Shown here piece by piece: positions 12,901 through 22,609 of a stretch of DNA of 64,000 nucleotides. The DNA is from Protonemura montana (lineage: Eukaryota > Arthropoda > Insecta > Plecoptera > Nemouridae). The notes beneath the pieces were generated by a model that saw nothing but the letters and a program-made list of their open reading frames with translations, did not search any database and was not told the origin of the DNA. The position numbers were made by a program, and so were the translations under genes. Location: the NCBI GenBank assembly GCA_947568835.1, contig OX387602.1:27393021-27457020 (forward strand), written 5' to 3'. The number at the start of each line of letters is the position of its first letter. Within the stretch, counting starts at the first letter, position 1.

Positions 12901-13113
12901 TGTCAGCATTTTCTGGGTCAGATTCTCAATACTGTCATGATTGATTTTGCAGGCGGTGCACCTACTCTGCCCTCTGGCTTGCCGGCCGCGTACTACCTCG
13001 GCTTCCGCGGTTGCGTGCAGCGCGTGCGCGTGGATAAACGTCCTCTGAACCTGTTGCATCGGCGTGGGGACGACCGGAGTCCAGTGCTTTTCTGCCATGA
13101 CAACGACGTGTAG
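956..13113 (+). CDS. Agrn: Agrin, 5'-truncated (25 exons in window)
   Basis: Agrin is a basement-membrane heparan sulfate proteoglycan that in vertebrates clusters acetylcholine receptors. Exons: 956-1165, 2402-2650, 2966-3181, 3309-3524, 3613-3825, 4122-4216, 4305-4419, 5052-5270 (seven Kazal/follistatin domains; CGSDG or CASDG-type cores); 5976-6230 and 6629-6775 (laminin-EGF; CEQMTGRC and KPGVQGPKC are near-identical to vertebrate agrin); 6996-7226 (eighth Kazal); 7406-7549 and 7618-7788 (EB-like cysteine module); 8039-8191 (EGF); 8480-8657, 8868-9095, 9594-9840 (LG1, then EGF); 10326-10446 (EGF); 10552-10798, 10884-11048, 11126-11354 (LG2, then EGF); 11649-11755, 12285-12474, 12703-12850, 12953-13113 (LG3, stop TAG). 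Phase is kept at every join; all Kazal units begin and end in phase 1. The acceptor at 11126 is an unusual AAG. The first exon starts in phase 1, so signal peptide and N-terminal exons lie outside or are missed. No SEA domain is recognisable. Confidence 0.96.
1358..1432 (+). other. Candidate orphan signal-peptide exon inside agrin intron
   Basis: An ATG at 1358 opens 25 codons (MCMGRG, then a hydrophobic core [11 protein letters not shown]) and ends exactly at a perfect GTAAGT donor at 1433. A possible acceptor (TTGCAG) ends at 1355. This is what an alternative first exon would look like, but it ends in phase 0, whereas the next agrin exon (2402) needs phase 1, so a simple join breaks the frame. 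It may be chance. Confidence 0.2.
5480..5800 (+). mobile_element. Rearranged 5S-rRNA-derived SINE in agrin intron
   Basis: It shares blocks with the SINE copies at 41536-41936 and 46205-46640: AGTTAAGTAACACT, GGTATTGGATAGGTGA, GTGACCATCATACACATGAC, a CATCATC stretch, and the tail ending in GTGCGTCGTTAAACTC. The 5S-like box occurs twice, and between the boxes there is a GGGCT pentamer expansion (about 5506-5545). It looks like two fused or internally duplicated copies. It lies in the intron between the seventh Kazal exon and the first laminin-EGF exon. Confidence 0.65.
8277..8428. repeat. Minisatellite, 8 x 19 bp
   Basis: Eight consecutive units of exactly 19 bp with consensus GAGCGGTCGAGCGCTAGCT; units differ at a few positions. 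Each unit carries the palindromes AGCGCT and GCTAGC. The array lies in the agrin intron between the first EGF exon and LG1, about 50 bp before the acceptor, and is far more GC-rich than the other introns. Confidence 0.95.
11890..11947 (-). repeat. Retroelement-terminus-like motif
   Basis: On the minus strand a CCTGAAGATGTCGG start is followed by a short GC-rich stem and a GGTCC...GGACC palindrome. The same layout recurs at 19331-19373 (minus) and, in a looser form, at 22241-22276 (plus, ending ACGAAACGTCGG). It lies in the agrin intron between the first two LG3 exons. Probably the end of a Penelope-like or related element. Confidence 0.4.
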
Positions 13114-13451
13114 AGGCTGGACAAGGACTTGGTGCATTTCCCTGACTTGGAGGGAGTGTCGCCACAAGAAGGGTGGCTGCAATGAAAAGGCTGACTTCGA
13201 GCGGTCGCTGGCATGATAATGACTATGAGATCATGACGGTTACGATGACGGTGCAAGTGACGGTGGCTCGATCACCGTCGTGAATTTACCACTCTGTTAC
13301 GTAAGTTTGTCGAGAAGTAGCAGCTCAGCGGAAGTCGTTTCTTAGGTCGATGTTTTCTGTCGTCAAACTCAAAATATCGAGTCGACATGCAAATATTCAA
13401 CAACGCGAAAAAGCTGCACTGGAACAGTTGGGTGTGAGAGAAAGGTTAGTA

Positions 13452-13457
13452 TTTATT
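13452..13457 (-). terminator. Possible poly(A) signal of the odorant receptor gene
   Basis: TTTATT on the plus strand (AATAAA on the minus strand), about 450 bp downstream of the receptor stop. If both this and the agrin signal at 13742 are used, the two transcripts overlap at their 3' ends. Confidence 0.3.
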
Positions 13458-13741
13458 GCTTAACATAAACATTTAGGAAGGAAAATTATAATTGTTTATA
13501 TTTTTTTAATTATCCTAGTACCACATTTTACTCAAATTGATTAGTATAAAGTTCAAACAGTTTTTTTTTTGTGCATTGACAATTCAAATACTTATATAGA
13601 AATTAATACATAAATTTGGCACTCACTACACGCCATGGCGAATGCCTTCAATATTCTGTTAAATTGTGTGGACCTTACCAGAAATTATCTTCTCTTGTTA
13701 GACTGATAACCACATCTAGTTTATACAATGTACATACTGTA

Positions 13742-13747
13742 AATAAA
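13742..13747 (+). terminator. Probable agrin poly(A) signal
   Basis: AATAAA, about 630 bp after the agrin stop codon. It implies that the 3' UTR reaches to within about 160 bp of the odorant receptor stop codon on the other strand. Confidence 0.4.
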
Positions 13748-13903
13748 CCATAAAATAATTACATGCTCATTCCACTCCATCTGCCCATGTGCCTTGTTCT
13801 TCTCCACAAAACCTCATTCTAGTAGACATAGGGAATGTTTTAAGTTCCAGCTATCCTTGTTGAATGTTGAAAGCAAGCCATGGCAGCCTTCGTAGAAACG
13901 CAG

Positions 13904-16900
13904 CTATGAACGGATATTGATTTTCTTTCCTCGAACCAAGTTGACCAGCACCTTGTGCAGGTAGTAAGATACTCGAGTTGCCTGTAAGATACACGAATAT
14001 GAATGGATCAAACCGCACCAAGGTGGGCTTTAACCTTGCTGTGCAATGTGCCTTGCATTGTGCAATTTGAAGTCTGCAATTCTCAGGGTTTGGAAAAGAA
14101 TAAAAATATTAAGCACAAAATGCATTATGCATATATGCATCATAGTGATATGATTTTAGCCCACGAAAAAATAATTTTCACAAAACAAAAATATCCGGAA
14201 CATTTCGGAATTTCTTCCTAAAACTCCGTTTTTTGTTTGATTCGCGCTAGATATTTTGAAGTCTGGGTTTCTTTTCCCGATTTCAATAAATAAGCAAGCA
14301 CATAAACATTTTTAGAACCATTATCGCATGTGAATCTTGATTTGAAATATAATTAGTCAGTTGATCTTCTCTGTTCATTTATTTTAGTGGGAGCTCATTT
14401 AACTCCAGTAGTCGTAAAACATATGTTCTGGGTCACCTCTGGCAACTAGGAGTACGACTCGACCGTTTTCTACCTTTATCGGATTTTTATTCTGTAGTTA
14501 ATTTGTTTCTCTTGTTGTTTTTTGCGAATTGATGTTATTAGTTAATTCGCAAACATCTACCTGTGCCAGTGACCTGCCAATAAAGCGACACCATCAAGAC
14601 AACATAGCGTGTTGCTATAACACAACCTACCACTCTGAATGTGTTGAAATTGAGAGGGAAACCGGCAGCATGGAGTCGCAGAGGGTGTAGCGTACGGCAC
14701 ATGATGAGGCGCAGAGACCGCTTGAACCTCTCGCTGGCGTGAGGCCACTCGCAGGAGTACGCTGACTCGCGCAAGAGGTCGCTCTACCCATGAGCAGGTT
14801 AGTCATTTACAATCATAGCAGGAGTGAACGGACTAACCTAACAGGGATCCTGATGGATGTTCAAGTGATCCGTTTAATATATAACTGTTCCTGAACAGAA
14901 CATGAACATTTTGAAATAATTCTCCTATGAGTGATTTCCCTTTATTGGATTTTGTCTCAAAAAAAAAATTGGAGTACAAAGCTGAGACAAAAAAAAAACT
15001 GGATAGTGAAGAAAATTTGAATGAGACTGCAAATGGAATTATGAGGAAATAGAATCGTTTGTTTATATTGGTTATTTAATTTAGAGAATATGTTTTACCT
15101 GACTTATTTGTAGCATTAAGATTCCCTTTGACCGCATTTTTTATGGTTAGTGGGGATGCACGTGAAACTTGTGGTGTGGACTTGTCGAATTGGCTGCTAG
15201 TTAGATTAGGTAGGCAAAGAGTGGTTACCTCTTCCGTCAGCGTGTGGCCCGCTGAACACAGAGCGTGGAACCCCAATGCAACGAAGAAGCAGACCACAGA
15301 GCATATCAGCACATTTGACGTGAAGCCCTCAGCCTGGTTGGAAAACAAAACTGCTTATTTAATTGTGGTTTTTCTTAAATAAACCATTTGTGTCTTAAGC
15401 TGGTAACTTGATCGTCAGTGGTCTCACCTATGATATGGACTGAAATAAGAAAAAAAAAATGTCTTCGATAATGAATCACAAAACTGAATTTGGTAAGAAC
15501 GCTGTAGATTGCTTCTAGTCTTGCCTCATAAACTACAGTAAGGTTTCAATTGCATGGCTAACTAATAAAGTAACACAAGACTAAAACTTTTTGAACTTAC
15601 TACAGTAGTAACGTAGAGGGCCATCACCGCAACGGACACGTTGAGGGCTATCTGGCAATGGAGCATAACGTTGAAGGTCTTCTGGATCTCGCCGGTAAAC
15701 CTGACAGACGATGATTGTTTCAAGTCCAATTTTTTTAGTAAAAATTATTCAGTTTATTCCCTATCTCATTCCCCACTTAACCTGAACCCATCTGAAATTA
15801 CTAATTCAACGACTAGAAAATCAAGGACCTGAACAGAAAGCTTTGCAAGGCAATATGACGTTCAGAAATGTGTGTCAGCAACACAAAAATTACCATTAAG
15901 GCCTTTATGCAACCGAAAGCTCATAGATACTACACATTATCCAAATCACGTTGAAAATCATGCCCCTGTATGCACCCCGCAGAGCAAACTTGGCTCTTCC
16001 ACCGTTTTATCACACTAGATTTCGAAAGCTATTATCCGCTCTCATTTACTATTTAGTATTCTAGGTGCGTTTTCTACCACCAATCATTAAAATTTAATTG
16101 CTTTTCGCTTTCTGTGACTGAAAAGAAAATCAAAAAAACAAAGGCTGCACAGAAATTACTTGCCGGCCCAATCATGGGCTGACCTGTCTTTGTTTATCAG
16201 CAAAGATATTTTTGGGTTGAATTCAAGAAACAAAGCTCCACATATTGAAATACTGTTCTCTGGAGGCAATTTATGGGTCTCAACTGAAAGTCACTCTCGA
16301 AATCTTCCCCGGAACCTACCGTGCTTGGTAGTAACGTTTGCTCTTCACATCTAATTGCACAATGGACCAGATAGATTAACTCACTCTATCAGCGCGTAGT
16401 GCGTGCGCACACACTTGATCAAAAACGCCTCCGTGCGTCTGTGAAACTCTTCCTTCAGCAATGGCGTCTCGACACAAGGCGGCAGCACTAGTGACGCGGC
16501 GACACCACAGTGCACGATCATATTCATAGAAGCGATGACATTTTGTTCTCGTCCCAGCACGCTCCCGACCTTCCCTTCCACCCCGTGCTGGGCACCGACC
16601 AGAGACGCCGTTGCTTCTTTGAGAATCGCGCACCTTACCATGGCGTGCGAGTTCTCGATTTTATATCTGTCACGATAGGTCAGGTACCGTTCAATTACAG
16701 ATCAATAGAAAATAATATTTTTACGATTGATATACAATTGCACTTACGTAAACGTATAATTAATTATTTTAAACTTTTATCATCTCTCAGATTGACAACA
16801 TATTTCATCGTAGTCTGCATATTTAATTTTGATCAATTACTGCAACTACACAATACCAAGTCGTTGTCAATTCCTATGCAAGAAGCCGTCTAGGCCAAAG

Positions 16901-18105
16901 ACAAGCTTTTTTAATGAAATGGATAGTTTCACCAAGCAATATTCGATTAGTTGGGTGGTTCGCAACCCCACCGCTGCGTCACCTGAGCACTCGGAGTCTG
17001 GCCGCCGTGTGCAGCGTGATCGCGTTGAAAAGAGTGTCACATATCGAAAAAGACATGACGTCGAACATGCCGGTAGTGATGGTGAAAAACGCCACTATCT
17101 CGAACAACGGGCTCGGAGAGATGTCTACAGGCATCCACCACCTACAACCAAGTGCTCAATAATTATTCCCCAGTAAACATTCGCATAATTTCATTTTCAT
17201 TTAAATATGTTCTCAAATTCTGTCACCTAAGTGGAATAGAGCCGGTGGCAAAAGCCTGCCAGTACATTGGCAGACACAGACTGACTGCTGAAGTGAAGGC
17301 GGTCACGAGCCATGCGTTCGTCAACTTATTCGTGCTCAGCGTACATCTCCATCGTATGGCCGTGCAAGACTCGTCGTCATCGTCGGCCTCCTCGAGGTAG
17401 TCCAACTCGGCGAACAACCGGGCCAGCCGCTCCCTCTGCCAAAATAGGCCAGCGAACTGGACGAACATGATTGATAAATTATTACCTTAAACCTGAGGAT
17501 ACGTGTTATCTAATGCGAAAGCTGTGAACACTTGTCTGGAAGGATTTGGTAGCCGTCAATGGGGCTGTCGGTGTGCTAAACTGACCCTGTGTATGCCTCA
17601 GATTTGCGAGGAAAACACAGCAAAATCAGTTGCAGAATAAATGTAATTCTTGCCCGAGCAATTGACGGTCTTACTTCACTGGCGTCCATTTACTGGCAAC
17701 ACAAATGAAAGGCTGCCCTATGGAAAAAAGGGTCGGGTGCGGGATTTGTCACCGTCCGTATTGAGCTAAGGTATTGACACTCCTGTCTATCCTCCAAGAA
17801 AAAGAAAAACAATACAGCCTCCAAGTGGGTGCATCTTTCAACCGATCCCGATGACATGGCCATACAAGAACACTGACCTTGATGAACATGAAGCTCCACA
17901 TCATGATAAGAATGATCTCCTCGGTGCGGTCAATAGGGTTGTCCCAGCGCAAGCGCAAGCCAAAAACGTGAAAGAAGGGTCCGTAGGCTAAGCGCACGAT
18001 AAAGAAGCGGGGGCAGATGAAGCGCCATGTCTTGGAGAAGCTTGGTGGCTCGGCGGGATCAGAAGTCCAGAACCCTGCGGGTGGGACAGGACTTTCCCAT
18101 AACAT
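13904..18105 (-). CDS. Insect odorant receptor (7tm_6)
   Basis: An insect OR is a seven-helix, inverted-topology subunit that forms a ligand-gated cation channel with Orco in sensory neuron membranes. Minus-strand exons in order: 18105-17878 (or starting at the acceptor at 18074), 17456-17227, 17141-16983, about 16633-16385, 15700-15601, 15333-15229, 14783-14631, 13981-13904 (stop TAG). Phases match throughout; about 433 aa, usual for ORs. Family marks: a linker with LFWQRERLARLFAEL; CVRTHYALIE, the conserved segment that in other ORs reads C-x-x-H; and the C-terminal signature SAYSCEWPH, FKRSLRLIM, PLRLHAAGFPLN, then a last short exon with RVSYYLHKVL, matching the usual AYSYF...L end. The fourth exon's acceptor is weak (AAG) and the N-terminus is uncertain. 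The GT donors are normal. It lies tail to tail with agrin and upstream of the same-strand ionotropic receptor. Confidence 0.92.
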
Positions 18106-18896
18106 GTGGTCTAGTGTACTTGTGATCTGTCCTATGATATGGTGATTATTGGTTAAACCTTCAAAGCCAGGAGTACTCGCAACTTGTTAACGCTTTACTT
18201 GTGTCAAATCATCAATAACAATAAGGACCTGTTAAGTTGGAACTCTCTTAGGTGGCCTAGATCTCCAGCATCAAGAGCATGGGAATTCTGCGATATCAGC
18301 TCTTTGTGATCCTGGGTACTGGTAATTTACCATGTTTCAGTCATTACATATTTACTGGTGAGTCACTTGCTTTGGCACTCACCCAGGTAATAGAGAATCG
18401 TAAAGTGTACATTCAAACGAGAATGTTTCTTCATGGCAAGGCTATTATCTCAATTTAAAACTTGTTGCCTTCAAAAAAAACAGACCGGTCCTGTTTTTGA
18501 TAACTTCTAAACGTCCGATTTCCAACCTCTGTGGCAGCTCAATGTTTTACGACTTGTGGCAACAGCGCCTGCTGTCTCAACATAAAAAATAATCCGATAA
18601 AATAGCAATTCAACATCTCGTTTGTGGAGTTTGCTGCCGCTGTCAATATTTTATCATTATTGACCATGGGAGGTATGATATTTGTATAGTCTTTATACTT
18701 ATAGATCGCCTGCAGCTGTTAGTTTCTGGAGGGAGTGACTGAGGAACTTAGTGTTTACTGCCAGATTCAGATGAATATGTAATGCATGAATAGTGTGACA
18801 ACCGTATCGACAAATCACTAATTGCAACGCATCAATTTTTCATGTACATCAAACGTTTTCCACTTTACGAATTGTTAAACATGGAAAACCTGCTAT

Positions 18897-20309
18897 GAAG
18901 CCATATTCTCAAGTCTAATAATTGACTTTCGACTAAAATCGTCGACGCAAATCAATAATTTAGCACTAACAATCGCACCTGGAGAGGTAATACCAAATGG
19001 TATTACTAATTGAGTTGACAACTCATTTTTTTTACAATTGGACCAATCTTAAATGAAGTGAAGATGTTTTATCACCTTCCTTTCAATATTAAAGCAAGAC
19101 TGAATGACAAACAATTGTGCGAAAACAATTCCTAATGGCACATTCTTTCTACTCTGTAAACGATTCTTAAAAATATATGATTTAATTAATTTAAAATGAC
19201 TTTATGTATGGATGATGTAAATGTAAAATGATTTCATATGATTTTCAAAATACGTAAAATGTTTTAGAGTATGTTGTGGTAAGTAACGGACTTGCTCTGT
19301 TGAGATTGACTTGCGGTTCTAAAAAGGACCTAAGAAGTCGACGTTTCGTCGGCGATGGCGCCGACATCTTCAGGTCTGAGTATAGTAAAAGAGTATGTAG
19401 AGTAGAGTATGTAAAATTACTTGCCAATTTTATACATGTGTAACCAGTCATGGAATAAAAAGATGTATAATAATTATTATTATATTATTATTTTATTATT
19501 ACTGTGCAACTTTTAAATTTACGTTATTTTGGCAATCATCAACTAGTCGTGAGCTACGTAAGCAGCAAGGGATTGTCGACCAGCGCGAGTGCGGCACGCG
19601 CCAACGTTTTCCCCTGCTGCGGGGGGTTTGTGGGTCCTCGAGCCTTCGCTCGTAGGCTAGTAGTCTCTTGAATTTATTAACAATGCAGTTTATAAAATTA
19701 TAAAAAATGAACTGAAAATTAATCTGGGAAAGTATCACGTCTTCAGAATGTTTCGTTTACCTGTGAAAACTTTGAAGCAACTCGTGGTACGCGTGAGTGA
19801 CACGGGACTGCCTATACGTACGGTTAATCCAACCATGACAAGTTTCAACTGAAATAATCGTCTAAAACGAGGCGAAAATTTGTCTCTTCGTACCAGGCGA
19901 GTAGCCGACAGAAGAGTATCGCCTGAAACCTACAGCATCGCTGTTCAAGTGACGTCACAACACGTGCTCGATCGACCCCGCCTCGTGGTATCGAACTACT
20001 GAAGCTCGGCTACCATTGGCTGACCGGTTTTCGAAGTGGATTGAGGTGATAAAAACAATGGCGTCCACGGCTGCTATCACAGACTAAATGTTTTCCAGGC
20101 ATGCAGATGCTAAAAAACTGCAAATTCTCGTACTTTAATTCCGGATGTATAATTATATTAATTTTAACAATGTTAGCATTTGTTAGATGTGAGAGCGTTC
20201 TTGATTGAATCAAGTTACATTGAGAGTAAAATTGAGTATGAGCCCTCCTCGAATTGTCACATGCAGCGACCGGCTGTCCGGATTGCACCGGCATGTCTAC
20301 CTTGTGGCT
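18897..20309 (+). mobile_element. Copy 1 of a 1.3-1.4 kb dispersed repeat
   Basis: This block is the reverse complement of 30019-31322 over its whole length, with scattered mismatches and indels. Landmarks are TGAAGCCATAT at the left, CAACTAGTCGTGAGCTACGT in the middle, GTGACGTCACAACACGTGCT further right, and CATGTCTACCTTGTGGCT at the right. It has about 150 bp not in copy 2 (about 19266-19415), between duplicated AGAGTATGT-like words; this insert carries the CTGAAGATGTCGG...ACGAAACGTCG motif. No coding capacity seen. Confidence 0.9.
19331..19373 (-). repeat. Hammerhead-like motif in the insert of repeat copy 1
   Basis: On the minus strand: CTGAAGA, then GTCGGC and GCCGAC able to pair as a short stem, then GAAAC. 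The hammerhead core is CUGANGA, stem II, GAAA, and Penelope-like elements carry such motifs at their termini. One extra T sits between CTGAAGA and the stem, so activity is doubtful. Confidence 0.35.
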
Positions 20310-20440
20310 GAGCTACATAGGAAATGGAATCAGTCGGTAATCTTATGAACCCTCCAAGGTTAATATTCTTCAGCCTTCCATTGACTCGTTGAGAGACACT
20401 GATTTGTCTCATGCTAACTTAAATGATCAGCCTGGCGTCA
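20310..20440 (+). mobile_element. Right extension of repeat copy 1
   Basis: This segment (landmarks AGGAAATGGAATCAGTC and CGTTGAGAGACACTGATTTG) is absent from copy 2 but reappears in copy 3 at about 35788-35905 in reversed orientation relative to the rest of that copy. Confidence 0.75.
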
Positions 20441-22609
20441 CTCGACCTTTCCATCGATTTCTACTGTAGGTTTTCTTTCTGGAAATTTCTACTATTTCTC
20501 TCGGGGAATCTTTTAAAGCGTGAAATTTACTACACCTTTTGATCTCTCTTATAAGATGCCAGGCTATTTTATTTTGTTGTGCCTTTTTCAACTGATAATC
20601 TGTCACTTTAGTGTTATGTTTTAATATTTCTCATTATTTCTGAGAGATTTCGTCAGGGAAACGCCGTGCAACTGACCTGGGTCTAGAGTACAGATTCCTT
20701 GAGGAGCAATCCAATGGAGTGTAAAGGCTGGCAGCTGACAGGTTCACATTGCATTGCTATGTTGAGCGTGACGACCTAACCCCCACCACGCCACAACCTC
20801 GATGAAGATGCCAGCATCACAACTAATGCCGTGGCTCTAGGGCATTTTGGTGTAGGTAATAGGCATAATAACGTCGACGCAAGGTTCATTGTGACCTTTC
20901 ATTGAATAATTGTTTAATTCTGTCCGAGGCCCACAGTATGTACAAGCAAATATTTTTGCAATGGTCAGGTTTTTTCTGTTGGAATGACACATGGAATGAC
21001 TCATATATTAGTTTGTTAAGTTATTGGGTTATATAATTTTAGTAAGTTGCATTAAGGGTGCCTAGAGAAGGATTTTGTAAATAAAATTTTGGTTCGTTTG
21101 CTGTCGAAGAAAAGTTGCCGCTATTTTAACCCTCGATTACAGGTATAAGTTGCTAAACATCGGGAAAATTAGTTGATTTTCTCACCACTCAAAAAATATA
21201 TAATAAAATGTGTTTTTTTTTACGCAAGACTTCATTAATCATCTTAATCTCTCCATCATTCACGCATATTAAAGATTAAAAACTCATTTACCAGATTGCA
21301 CAAAGACATTTCTGACATTTTTTTATTACATCGTGTTGGGTTTTGCAGGTGATTCTGACCGTCAGGAGTTTTTATGTGTTCAAATCGAATAAATATATGA
21401 GAGCTTATGTTTTAAGATTGGGAAAGAAAGATTAAAATTATTTGGAAAAATTATAAGAATGGAGGAAAAAAGATGACCGAGAAAGATTTAAAGCTTGGAA
21501 TATGAGAGAAGGAGAAGAGGAATACCAAGAGAAAGATGGATACATAAAGTACAAGCAAGAGGTGGGAAATGGAATGAAGTAGAAAAGAAATAAATCTGGC
21601 TAGATAAGGAAGTATGAAACAAGTTTGTGAATGAAAAGGAGCATGAAAAGGAGAATGAAGAAAACGAAAAATGATTCGGCTTTAACTTGAGTTAAATGAC
21701 ATAAATTTAAAATTATCTGGTAATTAACGGATGAAAAAATAAAATCGATTTCAAAAAAATTGCTAACCTCAACGATTGATATCGATATTTCGAGTCGTTT
21801 TTATTCACTTGTAGAGGTAAGGACGGCCGCAAGTGTTATCGTGTGCCGTAACCACGTGTTGCCGGCTCGTTTGCTCAGCAGACAGAATAACGCTCTGACT
21901 CTGTACTGGTACTAGTAAAAGGCGGCTGGCTGCATAATGAACTATTGAACTTCATCGGATGTAACAATTAAAAACATATTCTTCTTGTTGAAAGGCAGAT
22001 TTCTTCTAAGAAATTCACTACAACAATTACTTGCAAAGCCAAACCAATTCGTGGGTCACAATCCTCTCCAATTAAATGACGTCTCCAATATTGAACAATA
22101 TTCTATTCCATGTGTCAGGTGTACATGTGTCAATTATTCCATGTGTGTCCATTGTGTATTCCATTTTGATACACTTTTTGCAAAGAAGCATGTCTTTGAG
22201 TAACTGATATTAGGGTCAGATATTAGGACTGCTCTAACCCTTGAAGAAGTAGCTAGTATATGTTACGAAACGTCGGAAAATTTAGTAGCCCTTTACTTAG
22301 CAATCAAAACCCATTTCAAATAGTTTTTTTTTTAAACTAGTGCTAAGGATAAATCAAGTAGACATGAGTCTAAAAACCATGATATTAGGGTCTTACACTT
22401 TATAAAGACTTTTTCCAACTATCATTGAAAATGAAGACCAAAATCTAAAAGTCTTAGTTAACAAACTTGTAAATTACTATATTTAAATTGTAATATCAAA
22501 CACTCAGTAAATCCGCTTTGTTGCAATTTCCAGTTGTTTGAACAACCAATGAGATGAGATTTTCAGTACACAAAATCTTACAATTATTTTTTAAAATCAT
22601 ATGCCAATA
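20441..22609. other. Intergenic stretch with decayed retroelement pieces
   Basis: No gene seen. Around 21440-21600 the plus strand is purine-rich, and one frame reads GIPRERWIHKVQ then KWNEVEKK and stop, resembling the GRP-x-x-RWID tail found after the reverse transcriptase of many non-LTR elements. At 22241-22276 there is a third motif ending in ACGAAACGTCGG. The rest is AT-rich and featureless to me. Confidence 0.4.

Noticed and set aside
12544-13182. A 212-codon open frame on the minus strand, the longest antisense frame in the region
   Set aside because: It lies opposite the last two agrin exons and the intron between them; the sense strand has clear LG3 homology and matching splice phases, so the antisense frame is a by-product of GC-rich coding sequence.
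14003-14221. Plus-strand frame of 72 codons downstream of the OR
   Set aside because: AT-rich, no splice or domain support, and it lies in the OR intron between its last two exons.
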